Shown: positions 27,788-38,298, counted from the stretch's first letter. The stretch is DNA of 64,000 nucleotides from Janthinobacterium sp. B9-8 (GCF_000969645.2 NZ_CP014222.1:3847740-3911739), one strand, 5' to 3'. Translations and numbers: made by a program. The notes: a model not told the origin generated them from the letters alone.

Positions 27788-28189
27788 ATGCGCTACTTTT
27801 TAGCTGTATTTGCATTGATGGCCACATTGGCTCAGGCAGAATCCACAGGTCCGGACGGAATGACCACTGCTCAGTTGAGTGAGTTTTTAAAATCACTGCA
27901 AACGGCCGTCGCCAAAGACGATGCCGCCAGCGTGGCCAAGCTCGCCCGCTTTCCCCTGCGCGTGAATCTGCCACATAAAAAAACACTGAAGGCACCGCAG
28001 TTTATTGCTCAGTACTCAAAAGTAATCACGCCAAAAGTCAAAGCGGCCGTGCTGGCACAAACAGCAGAAACGCTGTTTCGCAATAGCAATGGCGCGATGA
28101 TAGGCAATGGTGAAATCTGGTTTTCCGGCATTTGCCTGAATAAGGATTGCACAAAGCAAACCACCAAAATCATCGCCATCAATCCATAA
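27788..28189 (+). CDS. small exported protein of unknown function
   Basis: The 133-residue protein has a signal peptide (about 1-18, cleaved after AQA) and no membrane segment afterwards. The mature part (LSEFLKSLQTAVAKDDAASVAKLARFPLRVN, positions roughly 31-60 by residue) has the look of a small periplasmic alpha/beta fold, and two cysteines near the C-terminus (ICLNKDC) may form a disulfide. I do not recognise the family with certainty. It lies four bases after the ClC gene and 26 before queC, within the queuosine operon. Confidence 0.75.
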   Translation: MRYFLAVFALMATLAQAESTGPDGMTTAQLSEFLKSLQTAVAKDDAASVAKLARFPLRVNLPHKKTLKAPQFIAQYSKVITPKVKAAVLAQTAETLFRNSNGAMIGNGEIWFSGICLNKDCTKQTTKIIAINP

Positions 28190-28215
28190 ACAACATTATT
28201 TAAATTGAAAATATC

Positions 28216-28899
28216 ATGACAAAAAAACCTGCAGTGATCTTACTATCCGGTGGCCTCGACTCCGCCACCTGCCTTGCTATTGCCAAAGCTGAAGGCTTTG
28301 CTCCCTATTGCCTGTCTTTTGATTACGGCCAAAAACATACTGCCGAGCTGAAAGCCGCCGCCCGCGTGGCAGAAGCGCTGGGCGCAGTTGAACACCGCAT
28401 TCTGAAAATTGATTTAGCAGGCTTTGGCGGATCGGCACTCACCGACGCCAATATTGATGTGCCAGTAGACGGCGGCAAGCCCGGCGAGATCCCTGTGACC
28501 TACGTGCCCGCTCGCAACACAGTGTTGCTCTCTTACGCGCTGGCATGGTCTGAAGTGCTCAAAGCCGATGATATTTTTATTGGCGTGAATGCTGTGGATT
28601 ACTCAGGCTACCCAGATTGCCGCCCAGAATATATTGCATCTTTTCAAGCCATGGCAAGGCTGGCGACGAAAGTGGCCGTTGAAGGATCAAAACTCACCAT
28701 CCACACTCCGCTGCTGAAACTCACCAAAGCAGAAATCGCCCAAAAAGGCACCGAGCTGGGTGTGGATTACGCCCTTACCGTGACCTGCTACAAAGCCGAT
28801 GAAGAAGGCCGCGCCTGCGGCGAATGCGAAGCCTGCCGCCTGCGTAGCGCTGGCTTTGCCAATGCGGGGTTGACTGATCCGACACGGTATCAAAAGTAA
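28216..28899 (+). CDS. queC: 7-cyano-7-deazaguanine synthase QueC
   Basis: The 227-residue enzyme turns 7-carboxy-7-deazaguanine into preQ0 using ATP and ammonia. The PP-loop motif [11 protein letters not shown] near residue 10 and the C-terminal zinc site ([20 protein letters not shown], with four cysteines) are intact. With queE upstream, two steps of the preQ0 pathway are encoded here; queD and folE-type genes are not in the window. Confidence 0.96.
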   Translation: MTKKPAVILLSGGLDSATCLAIAKAEGFAPYCLSFDYGQKHTAELKAAARVAEALGAVEHRILKIDLAGFGGSALTDANIDVPVDGGKPGEIPVTYVPARNTVLLSYALAWSEVLKADDIFIGVNAVDYSGYPDCRPEYIASFQAMARLATKVAVEGSKLTIHTPLLKLTKAEIAQKGTELGVDYALTVTCYKADEEGRACGECEACRLRSAGFANAGLTDPTRYQK

Positions 28900-28978
28900 T
28901 ATAGAGCGTACGGCGAGACTTTTCGGGCGACGTTTACCTTGCTCAGCAAAAGCACAATGCGGCGAAAACGACCTATAA

Positions 28979-29022
28979 AAAAATCGGCTTACGTGCCTAG
29001 CACGGAGCCGATTTGCTTTTGT
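28979..29022 (+). terminator. terminator downstream of queC
   Basis: Stem AAATCGGCT/AGCCGATTT (28981-28989 with 29006-29014) is followed by GCTTTT. It lies about 80 bases after the queC stop. Confidence 0.65.
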
Positions 29023-29067
29023 ATTAGCACACAAGAAAAAAACGTACTAACCAAGCTCTCTGCATCG

Positions 29068-29292
29068 GGCTTAAAAGTCCCCTAGAAGCACGCCGAAACG
29101 AGGAATAAGCGGATCGGGGTTTCGGAAAAGGGGTAGCGAGGCAGCGAGCGAGCAGCCTTTTTCGCCGAGCCGATTATCCGCAGTGAGGGGCCTTCGTGCT
29201 GGCTGGGGCGGCCTTCTTTGGCTTCGTTTCTTGGCCGCGCAAGAAAGGAAGGTCCAGCGGGACGCCCGCACCAAAATCAACGTGCCGAAGGC
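29068..29292 (-). repeat. GC-rich segment with coding-like minus-strand frame (candidate dispersed repeat)
   Basis: The segment is clearly richer in G and C than its neighbours. A 69-codon minus-strand frame (29071-29280) contains RWTFLSCAAKKRSQRRPP and ends FGVLLGDF, wording I associate with spurious hypothetical proteins annotated over repeated intergenic elements in beta- and gammaproteobacteria. I therefore list it as a possible repeat, not a gene; copy number is untested. Confidence 0.4.
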
Positions 29293-29340
29293 ACTAAAAA
29301 AGCATTGTTTTTGATCTGCTTCACCCCTTACAACAACACA

Positions 29341-30351
<1,011 letters not shown>

Positions 30352-30475
30352 CTACCAATAGATGAGTACGCTTATTTTAACGAAGATTGAGAGGGGATGA
30401 TTGAGCAATGCTGACAAAACATGAAAAAAATACAAATGTAGAATGGGCACGCTTTTGTGCCCACCCTACATTTAA

Positions 30476-31729
30476 TCAATAACGCGCTAAAGCCAAGCCG
30501 CTACTTTCGATTTCTGGTTGCTTTTGGGTAATCAAATCAGCCAGTACACGGCCAGAGCCGCAGGCCATCGTCCAGCCTAGTGTGCCGTGCCCGGTATTCA
30601 GCCACAGATTTGGATAAGACGTACCGCCCACCAAAGGTGTGCCGTCCGGTGTCATGGGGCGTAAGCCCGTCCAAGGCTCACCCTTACTGGTATCCCCGGC
30701 ATCAGGAAAAAGATCATTGGTGACCATTGCCAGCGTAGCAACGCGGCCCATATCCAGATGCCTATCGTAACCCGCTACTTCGGCCATGCCACCTACACGC
30801 AGACGAGAATCAAAGCGGGTCAGCGCAATTTTATAGCTCTCATCCAGCACGGTAGAGCGTGGTGCGGCATCGGCGTTTTTTAGAGGAATAGTCAGCGAAT
30901 AGCCTTTCACCGGATAAACTGGTAAATCCAGACCCAGCGGTAAAGCCAAAGCGCGTGATGTGCAGCCTGCGGCCAGCACCACATGATCTGCATCGAGGAT
31001 TTCCCCTCCCTTAAGCTGTACCTGGCGGATTTGCTGATTAGCCGCGATTAAACGCTCAACCGTTACGCCATAGCGGAACACCACACCTGCGGCTTCGCAA
31101 CGCGCTGCCAGCTTATCGGTAAACATTTTGCAATCGCCCGTTTCATCATTTGGCAATTGCAATGCGCCAACCAATTTACCCGGCACACGCGCCAGAGCAG
31201 GCTCTACATCGACCAAGCCTTGCGCATCCAGCAAATGATTAGGCACGCCAATGGCGCTTAAAATATCTGAATCGCGTTGTGCGGCTGCTAACTGCTTGGC
31301 CGTACGGAATACCTGCAAAGTGCCTAAGCTGCGTTGCTCGTATTGCAAATCAAGCTCTTCACGCAAATCGCGCAGGCAATCACGGCTATATTCGGCTAAA
31401 GGCACCATACGGCCCTTATTGCGCTCATAAGCGGCATGGGTGCAATTGGCAAGCATTCTTGCCATCCATGACAGCTGAAAAAAACTGCCATCAGGCCGAA
31501 TTTTGAGTGGGGAATGCGGCTGAATCAGCCATTTAACCGCTTTCCACGGGATGCCCGGCGCAGCCCAAGGTGCGGCGTAGCCTGGGGACACTTGGCCCGC
31601 ATTAGCAAAGCTCGTTTCGGTTGCAGGCCCGTCCAGTTGTTCTAGTACGGTGACATCGCATCCCGCTGCGCGCAGGTAGTGCGCAGTGGCTACGCCGACA
31701 ACGCCAGCTCCGATGACAATAACACGCAT
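30476..31729 (-). CDS. dadA: D-amino acid dehydrogenase DadA
   Basis: The 417-residue flavoprotein oxidises D-amino acids such as D-alanine to 2-oxo acids at the inner membrane, passing electrons to the quinone pool. The N-terminal FAD-binding motif VIGAGVVGVATAHYL, the downstream FANAGQVSPGYA, and the C-terminal GWTMACGSGRVLADL are diagnostic. Length is usual. dadX (alanine racemase) is not adjacent. The gene stands alone, with a 345-base divergent spacer to the TetR gene. Confidence 0.93.
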   Translation of the reverse strand: MRVIVIGAGVVGVATAHYLRAAGCDVTVLEQLDGPATETSFANAGQVSPGYAAPWAAPGIPWKAVKWLIQPHSPLKIRPDGSFFQLSWMARMLANCTHAAYERNKGRMVPLAEYSRDCLRDLREELDLQYEQRSLGTLQVFRTAKQLAAAQRDSDILSAIGVPNHLLDAQGLVDVEPALARVPGKLVGALQLPNDETGDCKMFTDKLAARCEAAGVVFRYGVTVERLIAANQQIRQVQLKGGEILDADHVVLAAGCTSRALALPLGLDLPVYPVKGYSLTIPLKNADAAPRSTVLDESYKIALTRFDSRLRVGGMAEVAGYDRHLDMGRVATLAMVTNDLFPDAGDTSKGEPWTGLRPMTPDGTPLVGGTSYPNLWLNTGHGTLGWTMACGSGRVLADLITQKQPEIESSGLALARY

Positions 31730-32074
31730 ATTTTTAATCCTTAACCCACTGGGTGATTTCTGTTTGCAGCTTACCGCTGGGGGATAGGTTCAGCGATAGG
31801 TGATTCCCCTTGCATAAGTATATTTGGGTATTTATTCCTTAATCAAATAAATAAAGGAAGGATCAACCCAACTTTTTGATATAAGCGCAATTTAATTGTG
31901 CATCTACACAATTACTTAGCATAAGCATTTACCATAAAGCGGCTAGATTAAAGTTTCCATATTGCATAAAAACTACAGGCATTTGAAACGGTACGCTGCG
32001 CTTTTAATAAAGCACTTGCTCAAGGCAAAAACATACCGTACGATTGGTTTGTTTTCACGCTACAGAGTGCTGTA
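31730..32074. other. divergent promoter region dadA / tetR
   Basis: This AT-rich spacer should hold the dadA promoter (left part) and the tetR promoter (right part, overlapping the candidate operator at 32033-32048). No ORF is credible. I see no well-defined Lrp or CRP site. Confidence 0.45.
32033..32048 (+). promoter_or_regulatory. candidate TetR operator in front of the tetR gene
   Basis: ATACCGTACGATTGGT on the plus strand reads ACCAATCGTACGGTAT on the minus strand. It matches the site before the HPP gene (ACCAATCGTTCAGTAT) at 14 of 16 positions. It lies 26 bases before the tetR ATG, as expected for autorepression. Confidence 0.65.
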
Positions 32075-32617
32075 ATGCCCATCACCAAGCAACAGCTGAT
32101 CAATCAAGCTACCACCTTATTCAGAATGAAAGGTTATGCTGCAAGCAGCATCAGTGAAATTGTGCAGGCCTGCGGCATTACCAAGGGCAGTCTTTATCAC
32201 CACTTTGCGAGCAAAGAAGCATTGGGGCTGGCTACGCTAGAGCAGTTAGAAGCTTATTTTGACGAGCATATTTTTTCAAAAATACGCCAAGATCAGCCAG
32301 CAGCAGGGCTTGCTGCATTTAATCTGGCAATTGAAGAATTCTTCTGGCAACACCCCAATGGCTGCCTGCTTGCTAGCTTAAGCTTAGAAACGGGTACCGC
32401 GTATGAGCCATTCCAAACTGCCATTCTGCATTTTTTTAGCAAATGGCAAAGCTGCTACTACCACGCTTTTATTGCTTTTTACCCGGCCGCTCAAGCCAAA
32501 ACACTCAGCATTGACGCCCTCGCCATCGTGCAAGGCTGCATTTTAATGTACCGGGTGAATGGCAATATCGAGCCCTTACAGCGCCAGCAGCAAGCTCTGC
32601 TCAAGCTCTGCGCTTAA
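32075..32617 (+). CDS. TetR/AcrR-family transcriptional regulator
   Basis: The 180-residue protein has a classic TetR N-terminal helix-turn-helix (residues about 8-50: ATTLFRMKGYAASSISEIV, then GITKGSLYHHFASKEAL) and an all-helical C-terminal ligand-binding domain with two cysteines (NGCLLASL and QGCILMY). It probably represses itself and the HPP-family gene 72 bases downstream, because both starts are preceded by near-identical sites. The ligand is unknown. Confidence 0.92.
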   Translation: MPITKQQLINQATTLFRMKGYAASSISEIVQACGITKGSLYHHFASKEALGLATLEQLEAYFDEHIFSKIRQDQPAAGLAAFNLAIEEFFWQHPNGCLLASLSLETGTAYEPFQTAILHFFSKWQSCYYHAFIAFYPAAQAKTLSIDALAIVQGCILMYRVNGNIEPLQRQQQALLKLCA

Positions 32618-32657
32618 TTGAAGCTGGCGGGGCTAAACTCGCCTTGCAAAAAAAAAC

Positions 32658-32675
32658 ATACCAATCGTTCAGTAT
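32658..32675 (+). promoter_or_regulatory. candidate TetR operator in front of the HPP gene
   Basis: ATACCAATCGTTCAGTAT has inverted ends (ATAC/GTAT) and shares a 16-base core with the site before tetR, in opposite orientation. It ends 14 bases before the HPP start codon, where binding would block transcription or initiation. Confidence 0.65.
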
Positions 32676-32689
32676 AAAAAAGGAAGATT

Positions 32690-33163
32690 ATGATAGATAA
32701 GCAAGCTTTAAAGCATGCCCTGCTCGCGGGAATGGGGGGATTTATTGCCATCTTACTGCTGGCAAGTGCCAGCGAATTTGGAGCGGCAGCACTGATTATG
32801 GCGCCGTTTGGTGCAAGCTGTGTTTTGCTTTTTGCACTGCCTGAAGCAGCACTATCGCAGCCTAGAAATGTGATCGGCGGGCATTTACTGACTGCAAGTG
32901 TGGGGCTAGCTTTCTATTTACTCACCCCTAATACCGCACTATTTGCTGCACTAGCTGTAGGTGTTGCCATTAGCCTTATGGTACTGACTAAAACCACTCA
33001 CCCGCCAGCTGGCGCAAACCCATTATTATTTTTTCTAGCTGCCAAGCCGCTGAGCATCTGGTTTTTACTCACTCCTGTGGCAAGTGGTGCCATTTTGCTG
33101 GTGCTACTAGCCACCCTCTACCACCGTGCCACAGGTAAATTCAGCTATCCGGTAAAGCGTTAA
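32690..33163 (+). CDS. HPP-family membrane protein
   Basis: The 157-residue protein has four or five transmembrane segments and the family signature THPPAGANPLLFF at about residues 103-115, which gives the HPP family its name. Some HPP proteins of plants and cyanobacteria have been linked to nitrite transport, but the function in proteobacteria is not settled. AGGAAG precedes the ATG. It appears to be the regulated target of the adjacent TetR protein. Its stop overlaps the convergent elaA stop by four bases. Confidence 0.88.
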   Translation: MIDKQALKHALLAGMGGFIAILLLASASEFGAAALIMAPFGASCVLLFALPEAALSQPRNVIGGHLLTASVGLAFYLLTPNTALFAALAVGVAISLMVLTKTTHPPAGANPLLFFLAAKPLSIWFLLTPVASGAILLVLLATLYHRATGKFSYPVKR

Positions 33164-33612
33164 GCTGCAATCACCATATCGATATGCGGAATATTGTCTT
33201 CTAAATATTCCTGCCCCACCGGCACAAAGCCAAAATTGCCGTAAAAACCCTGCAAATGGGATTGCGCTCCAATACGATGCCCCTGGCCCGGATAAAGCTG
33301 GCTTGAATAGCGCAAACCTTCTGCCACCAGCTTTGATCCGGTTCCGCCACGGCGTGCATCAGGGTGAGTAATCACCCGCCCAATCGAGGGCTCTGCATAT
33401 TTAAGCCCGGGCGGCACCAGGCGCAGGCTGGCAAGCACCTGGCCGTTTTGATCAAAGCCTAATAAATGCTGCGAAACCGCATCGTATTGATCCATATCCG
33501 GATAAACACAGTTTTGCTCAATAATAAAAACGTCCTGACGTAACTTTAAATGGGCATACAAAGTCAGCGCATCAAAATCCGCCAAAGCAAACCAACGCCA
33601 TTGCAATTCCAT
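33160..33612 (-). CDS. elaA: GNAT-family N-acetyltransferase ElaA
   Basis: The 150-residue protein matches the ElaA branch of GNAT acetyltransferases: start MELQWRWFALADF, then LRQDVFIIEQNCVYPDMD, the acetyl-CoA loop GRVITHPDARRGGTGSKL, and NFGFVPVGQEYLEDNIPH near the end. The substrate is unknown. I use the ATG at 33612; a longer frame from 33684 gives an atypical N-terminus. The gene faces the HPP gene tail to tail. Confidence 0.9.
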   Translation of the reverse strand: MELQWRWFALADFDALTLYAHLKLRQDVFIIEQNCVYPDMDQYDAVSQHLLGFDQNGQVLASLRLVPPGLKYAEPSIGRVITHPDARRGGTGSKLVAEGLRYSSQLYPGQGHRIGAQSHLQGFYGNFGFVPVGQEYLEDNIPHIDMVIAA

Positions 33613-33689
33613 AATCTGTATCCTAAGAAAAAGGCTGCCAAAGCAGCCTTTTTGATGAAGTAGCATAACGGCACAGGAGTGCAAAAAAC

Positions 33690-33795
33690 AAAACGGCGAT
33701 CCGTGAATAACACATGAAGCATAAAAAACCGATTATCTGTCTTGGTTTTCTTCGTGTAACTCTGTGCTCTCTGTGGTTCAAGATTTGGGTTTTGT
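33690..33795. repeat. CTCTGTG-type intergenic repeat, copy a (degenerate)
   Basis: In the spacer between argH and elaA, the right-hand arm reads CTCTGTGCTCTCTGTGG followed by TTCAAGATTTGGGTTTTG. The same tail occurs in copy d. The left arm is eroded (ATCCGTGAATAACACATGAAG). It has no ORF. Confidence 0.7.
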
Positions 33796-33830
33796 TCGCA
33801 ACACCTGCTTTATTTGAAATGACTTTATTT

Positions 33831-35219
33831 TTAGCAGCCCAGCTTTTCACGCCATTTGGCAATTTGCACCAGCACCTGGAACGGCGCAGTGCCACCCACA
33901 TGGTTACGGGCATTCAGAGAGCCTTCCAGCGTCAGCACTTCAAAAATATCGTCTTCAATCAGCGGAGAGAAGCTTTGCAATTCAACCAATTGCAAATCGC
34001 CCAGATCTTTATGCTTTTGCTCGGCATAGCGCACAGCTAAAGCAACGGCCTCGTGCGCATCACGGAACGGAATGCCACGCTTCACCAGATAATCGGCCAG
34101 ATCGGTTGCAGTAGAAAAGCCCTGTTTTACCGCACGCACCATGGCATCAGGCTTTACAGTAATACCGCGCATCATATCGGCATAAATACGCAGCGTATCT
34201 GTGAGTGTATCTACCGTATCAAACAGCGGCTCTTTATCTTCCTGATTGTCTTTGTTGTAAGCCAGAGGCTGGCCTTTCATTAAAGTGAGCAGGGAAATCA
34301 GGCTGCCATTTACACGGCCGGTTTTACCACGCACCAGCTCAGGCACATCCGGGTTTTTCTTTTGCGGCATGATGGAGCTGCCGGTACAAAAGCGATCGGC
34401 AATATCAATAAAGCCGTAACGCGGGCTCATCCAGAGTATCAGCTCTTCTGATAAGCGCGACAAATGCGTCATCACCAGCGCTGCGGCGGCGGTAAATTCA
34501 ATCGCAAAATCGCGATCAGATACCGCATCGAGCGAGTTCTGACAGACTTCATCAAAGCCCAGCAATTTTGCGGTGTATTCTCTGTCGATTGGGTAGGTAG
34601 TGCCTGCCAGCGCTGCCGAGCCCAGCGGCAAGCGATTCACACGTTTACGTGCATCAATAAAGCGCTCAGCATCGCGGCCCAGCATTTCTACATAAGCCAT
34701 CATATGGTGGCCAAAGGTCACAGGCTGTGCCACTTGCAAATGGGTAAAGCCAGGCATCACGGTAGAGGCGTTTTTTTCTGCCAGATCAATCAGGGAAACC
34801 TGCAGCTCGTGCACAAGGCCAACCAGCAAATCAATTGCGCCGCGCAAATACAGGCGAATATCGGTGGCAACCTGATCATTACGGCTGCGGCCGGTATGCA
34901 GGCGCTTACCTGCATCGCCTATCATCTGAGTCAGGCGGCGCTCGATATTCATATGCACGTCTTCTAAATCGAGGCTCCATTCAAACGTGCCTTCACGGAT
35001 TTCGTTCAGGATATCGGCCATGCCGCCCTGAATAGATTTCAGGTCTTCAACTGACAACACGCCTACTTTATTCAGCATGGTGGCGTGAGCTAAAGAGCCT
35101 TGGATATCCACTTCGGCCATGCGTTTGTCAAAATCTACTGAGGCGGTATAACGCTTGACGAGTTCGGTAACCGGCTCGTTAAAACGGCCAGACCACATCT
35201 TTTTGCTCTGATCTTGCAT
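33831..35219 (-). CDS. argH: argininosuccinate lyase ArgH
   Basis: The 462-residue enzyme splits argininosuccinate into arginine and fumarate, the last step of arginine synthesis. The fumarase/lyase superfamily signature [12 protein letters not shown] (about residues 277-288) carries the catalytic serine, and [12 protein letters not shown] and [13 protein letters not shown] are conserved. I use the ATG at 35219, preceded by AGGAAACAAGC; an upstream start at 35267 has no support. The gene is the first of a probably monocistronic leftward unit. Confidence 0.97.
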   Translation of the reverse strand: MQDQSKKMWSGRFNEPVTELVKRYTASVDFDKRMAEVDIQGSLAHATMLNKVGVLSVEDLKSIQGGMADILNEIREGTFEWSLDLEDVHMNIERRLTQMIGDAGKRLHTGRSRNDQVATDIRLYLRGAIDLLVGLVHELQVSLIDLAEKNASTVMPGFTHLQVAQPVTFGHHMMAYVEMLGRDAERFIDARKRVNRLPLGSAALAGTTYPIDREYTAKLLGFDEVCQNSLDAVSDRDFAIEFTAAAALVMTHLSRLSEELILWMSPRYGFIDIADRFCTGSSIMPQKKNPDVPELVRGKTGRVNGSLISLLTLMKGQPLAYNKDNQEDKEPLFDTVDTLTDTLRIYADMMRGITVKPDAMVRAVKQGFSTATDLADYLVKRGIPFRDAHEAVALAVRYAEQKHKDLGDLQLVELQSFSPLIEDDIFEVLTLEGSLNARNHVGGTAPFQVLVQIAKWREKLGC

Positions 35220-35791
35220 GCTTGTTTCCTGATCGAATCTAGATTTAGGACAAATTATATCTGCCATGCTAGATAATACGTAAAATTTCCGCTTAATAAA
35301 TCATAAGCAGGCATTCAGCTGATGGCGATAGCATGTTGCTATTTTGCCCAAGAAAAGAACCTATACTGAACTTAAAGTAGATTATTGCTTATACAGCCAT
35401 GAGAATACGCTGTAAAAATACAAAATGCCTTATAAAAACCAAGAACGATGCCTGCTCCAAAAGTGTAAAGAGCCGTATAATCCGCAGCATAAATAGAAGT
35501 GACGGCATAATAATGCAAACAACATAAGTAGTTTCATTTAATCATCACAAAAATATAAAAATATCCTGAACCAATATTCGGAATAAAACGGCATTGCAAG
35601 CACGCCACTATTTATTAATCGTTTCTTATTTAGCTTAGAAACGTATCTTCTGAACTCAGAATCTTTAAGGAGTTGGACAGACTCTATGTCTATAAGTGCC
35701 TAATTCAAATAAGCGCTTTATGCTAACAAGCAGATCTGTCACAACTTAAACCGCCATTGAATACTGAAGCGCCACAGAGAGTAAGCAAGCA
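35220..35791. other. long divergent intergenic region argH / SPOR gene
   Basis: This 572-base AT-rich region should hold the leftward argH promoter and the rightward SPOR-dsbA promoter. A perfect TATAAT stands at 35476-35481 on the plus strand, but no good -35 box lies 16-18 bases before it. I find no ORF, hairpin array or repeat. In many betaproteobacteria argS precedes the SPOR gene; it is absent here. Confidence 0.45.
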
Positions 35792-36457
35792 ATGTCCAGA
35801 GACATGAAAAGAACACCTCGCAGCAATACCGGTAACGCCTCAAAAAGCGGAGGCGGAGGGTCCTTGCTCACGGGCTTATTGATTGGCTTATTCGGAGGAG
35901 TCGCTGTGGCTGTGGCTGTGGCCGTTTTCTTAAACCGTAGCGGCAATCCTTTTGCAGGCAAAGTCAGCAGCACACCGGCAGATGCAATCTCTTCTGCTCC
36001 TGTTGGTTTGCCCCCACAAACTCCAGAAGTCTTATCCCCTGGTGGTAAAAATGATGTGATCATCGTCACACCTACGCCCACCGCCTCGGCCGTTAAAAAC
36101 GAAAATGGCGAGCGTTTTGATTTTTATAAGATGCTGCCGGAACTTGCAGACAAAAAACCTGCCGAAGCAGCTAAGCCTGCCGAGCCTAAAAAGCCTGAAG
36201 CCAGCCCGCCGGTAAAAGTAGAAGTACCAAAAGGGGCATATTTACAAATTGGCTCATTCCAAAATGAACAAGATGCAGATAATCTTAAAGCCAAACTCGC
36301 CTTACTTGGCATTGAAGCCAGAATTCAAACCAGTGATATTCCCGGTAAAGGAATCTGGCATCGCGTTCGGCTTGGGCCTTTTAATTCCAGCAATGAGCTG
36401 GATAATGCCCGCTCACAACTAAAAGCGAATGGCGTAGATAGCGCCATTGTTAAATAA
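35792..36457 (+). CDS. SPOR-domain membrane protein (FtsN-like)
   Basis: The 221-residue bitopic protein has a short cytoplasmic N-terminus with a glycine run, one transmembrane helix (about 24-45), a Pro/Ala/Lys-rich periplasmic linker, and a C-terminal SPOR domain (about 146-221: YLQIGSFQNEQDADNLKAKL, then WHRVRLGPF). SPOR domains bind glycan strands without stem peptides at division septa, so a role in cell division is likely. An alternative ATG lies four codons in. dsbA follows 17 bases later. Confidence 0.88.
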   Translation: MSRDMKRTPRSNTGNASKSGGGGSLLTGLLIGLFGGVAVAVAVAVFLNRSGNPFAGKVSSTPADAISSAPVGLPPQTPEVLSPGGKNDVIIVTPTPTASAVKNENGERFDFYKMLPELADKKPAEAAKPAEPKKPEASPPVKVEVPKGAYLQIGSFQNEQDADNLKAKLALLGIEARIQTSDIPGKGIWHRVRLGPFNSSNELDNARSQLKANGVDSAIVK

Positions 36458-36474
36458 CAAGGTAGGACTTGCGT

Positions 36475-37125
36475 ATGTTAAATACTTGGCTCAAACGATT
36501 ACTGATTGGCACCACACTGCTGGCTGCAAGCTTTGCCCACGCCGACATCCGTGAAGGCGTTGAATACAAAAAAATGACGAAGCCACAAGCGGTTGCCGTT
36601 GCTGGCAAAAGCGAAGTAATCGAGTTCTTCTGGTATGGCTGCCCGCACTGCTTTACCGTGGCCCCTTATGTAGAAGACTGGGCAAGTAAATTACCATCCA
36701 ATGTTAATTTCCGCCGCGTACACGTTGCATGGCCAGGCCGCAGCGATATGGAAGGCCACGCGAAAATCTTTATCGCCTTGCAGGCAATGGGTCTGGAAGG
36801 CAAGCAGCAGCTGGCTGTTATGACCGCCGTGCAAAAAGATCGCATTGAATTACGTAAAGAAGATGTGTTGTTTGACTGGATCAAAAAACAAGGCATCGAT
36901 GCAGAAAAATTCAAAGCCCAGTACAACTCATTCAGCAGCAGCGCCAATATGAATAAACTGGCGCAAATGACGCGTGATTATCAAGTAGATGGCGTGCCCA
37001 TGTTTATCATCAATGGCAAATACGTAACCAGCCCGGCGATGGTTGGCAAAGAAGATGGCACCATCACCCAGGTTATTAATGAGCTTCTGGCCAAAGACAA
37101 ACCTGCAGCGGCTAAAAAGAAATAA
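36475..37125 (+). CDS. dsbA: periplasmic thiol:disulfide oxidoreductase DsbA
   Basis: The 216-residue exported protein has a signal peptide (about 1-23, cleaved near AHA) and a thioredoxin fold with active site CPHC in FFWYGCPHCFTV, and the cis-proline loop DGVPMFIINGKY. It inserts disulfide bonds into exported proteins such as pilins and is reoxidised by DsbB. I use the ATG at 36475 with AGGA upstream; a TTG two codons earlier is possible. A strong terminator follows. Confidence 0.95.
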   Translation: MLNTWLKRLLIGTTLLAASFAHADIREGVEYKKMTKPQAVAVAGKSEVIEFFWYGCPHCFTVAPYVEDWASKLPSNVNFRRVHVAWPGRSDMEGHAKIFIALQAMGLEGKQQLAVMTAVQKDRIELRKEDVLFDWIKKQGIDAEKFKAQYNSFSSSANMNKLAQMTRDYQVDGVPMFIINGKYVTSPAMVGKEDGTITQVINELLAKDKPAAAKKK

Positions 37126-37141
37126 ATCAGCCCCCTGCAAT

Positions 37142-37175
37142 AAAAATGCCCCGGATATATTCGGGGCATTTTTTA
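37142..37175 (+). terminator. terminator of the SPOR-dsbA operon
   Basis: Stem AAAAATGCCCCG/CGGGGCATTTTT with an eight-base loop and a following T-run lies 17 bases after the dsbA stop. Confidence 0.9.
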
Positions 37176-37257
37176 CGCCCTAAATCCTGGCACAACAAGG
37201 CATACTCAGAAGCCTGATTGTAAGTACAGTGCCATTCCCCCTACAGGAGCGTTAAAC

Positions 37258-38289
37258 ATGCAATGGATCGATCTGCGTAGTGACACCGTTACCCAGCCTA
37301 CACCTGCCATGCGTATAGCCATGATGAATGCAGCCGTTGGCGATGATGTATATGGGGATGACAGCAGCGTGAATGAGCTTGAACGCTTTGCTGCCGAAAC
37401 ACTGGGCTTTGAAGCGGCCCTGTTCGTACCCACAGGCACCTTTGGTAATCAACTGGCATTGTTCACCCACTGCGAGCGTGGTGATGAAGTGATCCTGGGC
37501 GAAGACACCCATATTGTCTGGCACGAAGTAGGCGGAGCTGCTGTGATTGCAGGCGTCAATCTGCGCCCTGTTCCCACGCATAACGGTGTGCTGGATGCCG
37601 AACAAGTTCGCCGCCGCATCCGCCCCGAAGGCGATATCCACCTGCCGCGCACAAGCTTAATCTGCATGGAAAACGCCCATTCCAGTGGCCGGGTTATTCC
37701 GCTCGCCGCCATGCAGGAAGTCTGGGAAACCGCAAAATCTGCAGGGCTGAAAGTTCACCTTGATGGAGCACGGGTCTTTAATGCCGCCACTCACTTAGGG
37801 GTTGATGTAAAACAGATCACCCAATACGCAGACAGCGTGATGTGCTGCTTATCCAAAGGCCTGGCGGCCCCAATCGGCTCTATTCTTGCCGGTGATACTG
37901 CTTTTATCGCCACCGCACGTAAAAAGCGCAAGCTTCTGGGCGGTGGATGGCGGCAAGCCGGCGTGCTCGCGGCCCCTGCCATGCTGGCGCTTACAGAAAT
38001 GACCCAGCGCTTGGGGGACGATCATAAAAACGCACAATACCTGGCCGGGCAACTTGCCAGCCTGCCTGATGTGCGTGTTTGCACCGACCAGCTGCAAATC
38101 AATATGGTGTTTTTTAAAATCTGCAAAGAGATCGACGAAGCCAGACTGCTTGCCTGCCTGAACGAGTGCGGCATTAAATCAAACGGCACCGAAGACGGCC
38201 AATGGCGTTTTGTTTGCCACTGGCAGATCGGCAAAGAAGAGATTGATAAAGTCATTGCAGCAATGAAAGTGGCACTGGCTGCGGCTTAA
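37258..38289 (+). CDS. ltaE: low-specificity L-threonine aldolase
   Basis: The 343-residue PLP enzyme cleaves threonine or allo-threonine to glycine and acetaldehyde. It starts with IDLRSDTVTQPT, typical of the family, and has VHLDGARVFNAA and the PLP-lysine motif SKGLAAPIGS (about residue 200). GGAGCG precedes the ATG. It is a single gene bracketed by terminator-like hairpins. Confidence 0.95.
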   Translation: MQWIDLRSDTVTQPTPAMRIAMMNAAVGDDVYGDDSSVNELERFAAETLGFEAALFVPTGTFGNQLALFTHCERGDEVILGEDTHIVWHEVGGAAVIAGVNLRPVPTHNGVLDAEQVRRRIRPEGDIHLPRTSLICMENAHSSGRVIPLAAMQEVWETAKSAGLKVHLDGARVFNAATHLGVDVKQITQYADSVMCCLSKGLAAPIGSILAGDTAFIATARKKRKLLGGGWRQAGVLAAPAMLALTEMTQRLGDDHKNAQYLAGQLASLPDVRVCTDQLQINMVFFKICKEIDEARLLACLNECGIKSNGTEDGQWRFVCHWQIGKEEIDKVIAAMKVALAAA

Positions 38290-38298
38290 GGCTTTAGC

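Larger units (their letters stand above)
28900..29340. other. intergenic region queC-hemB
   Basis: This 441-base region holds the queC terminator (listed separately) and then a GC-richer segment, about 29068-29292, which reads like part of a dispersed repeat (listed separately). hemB ends on the opposite strand at 29341. I see no convincing gene. Confidence 0.5.

Noticed and set aside
34464..34967. 167-codon frame antisense to argH
   Set aside because: It lies fully inside a strongly conserved gene, lacks a ribosome site and has a composition typical of a shadow frame.
35476..35481. Perfect TATAAT as a promoter for the SPOR-dsbA operon
   Set aside because: There is no acceptable -35 element at 16-18 bases, and it lies more than 300 bases from the start codon.
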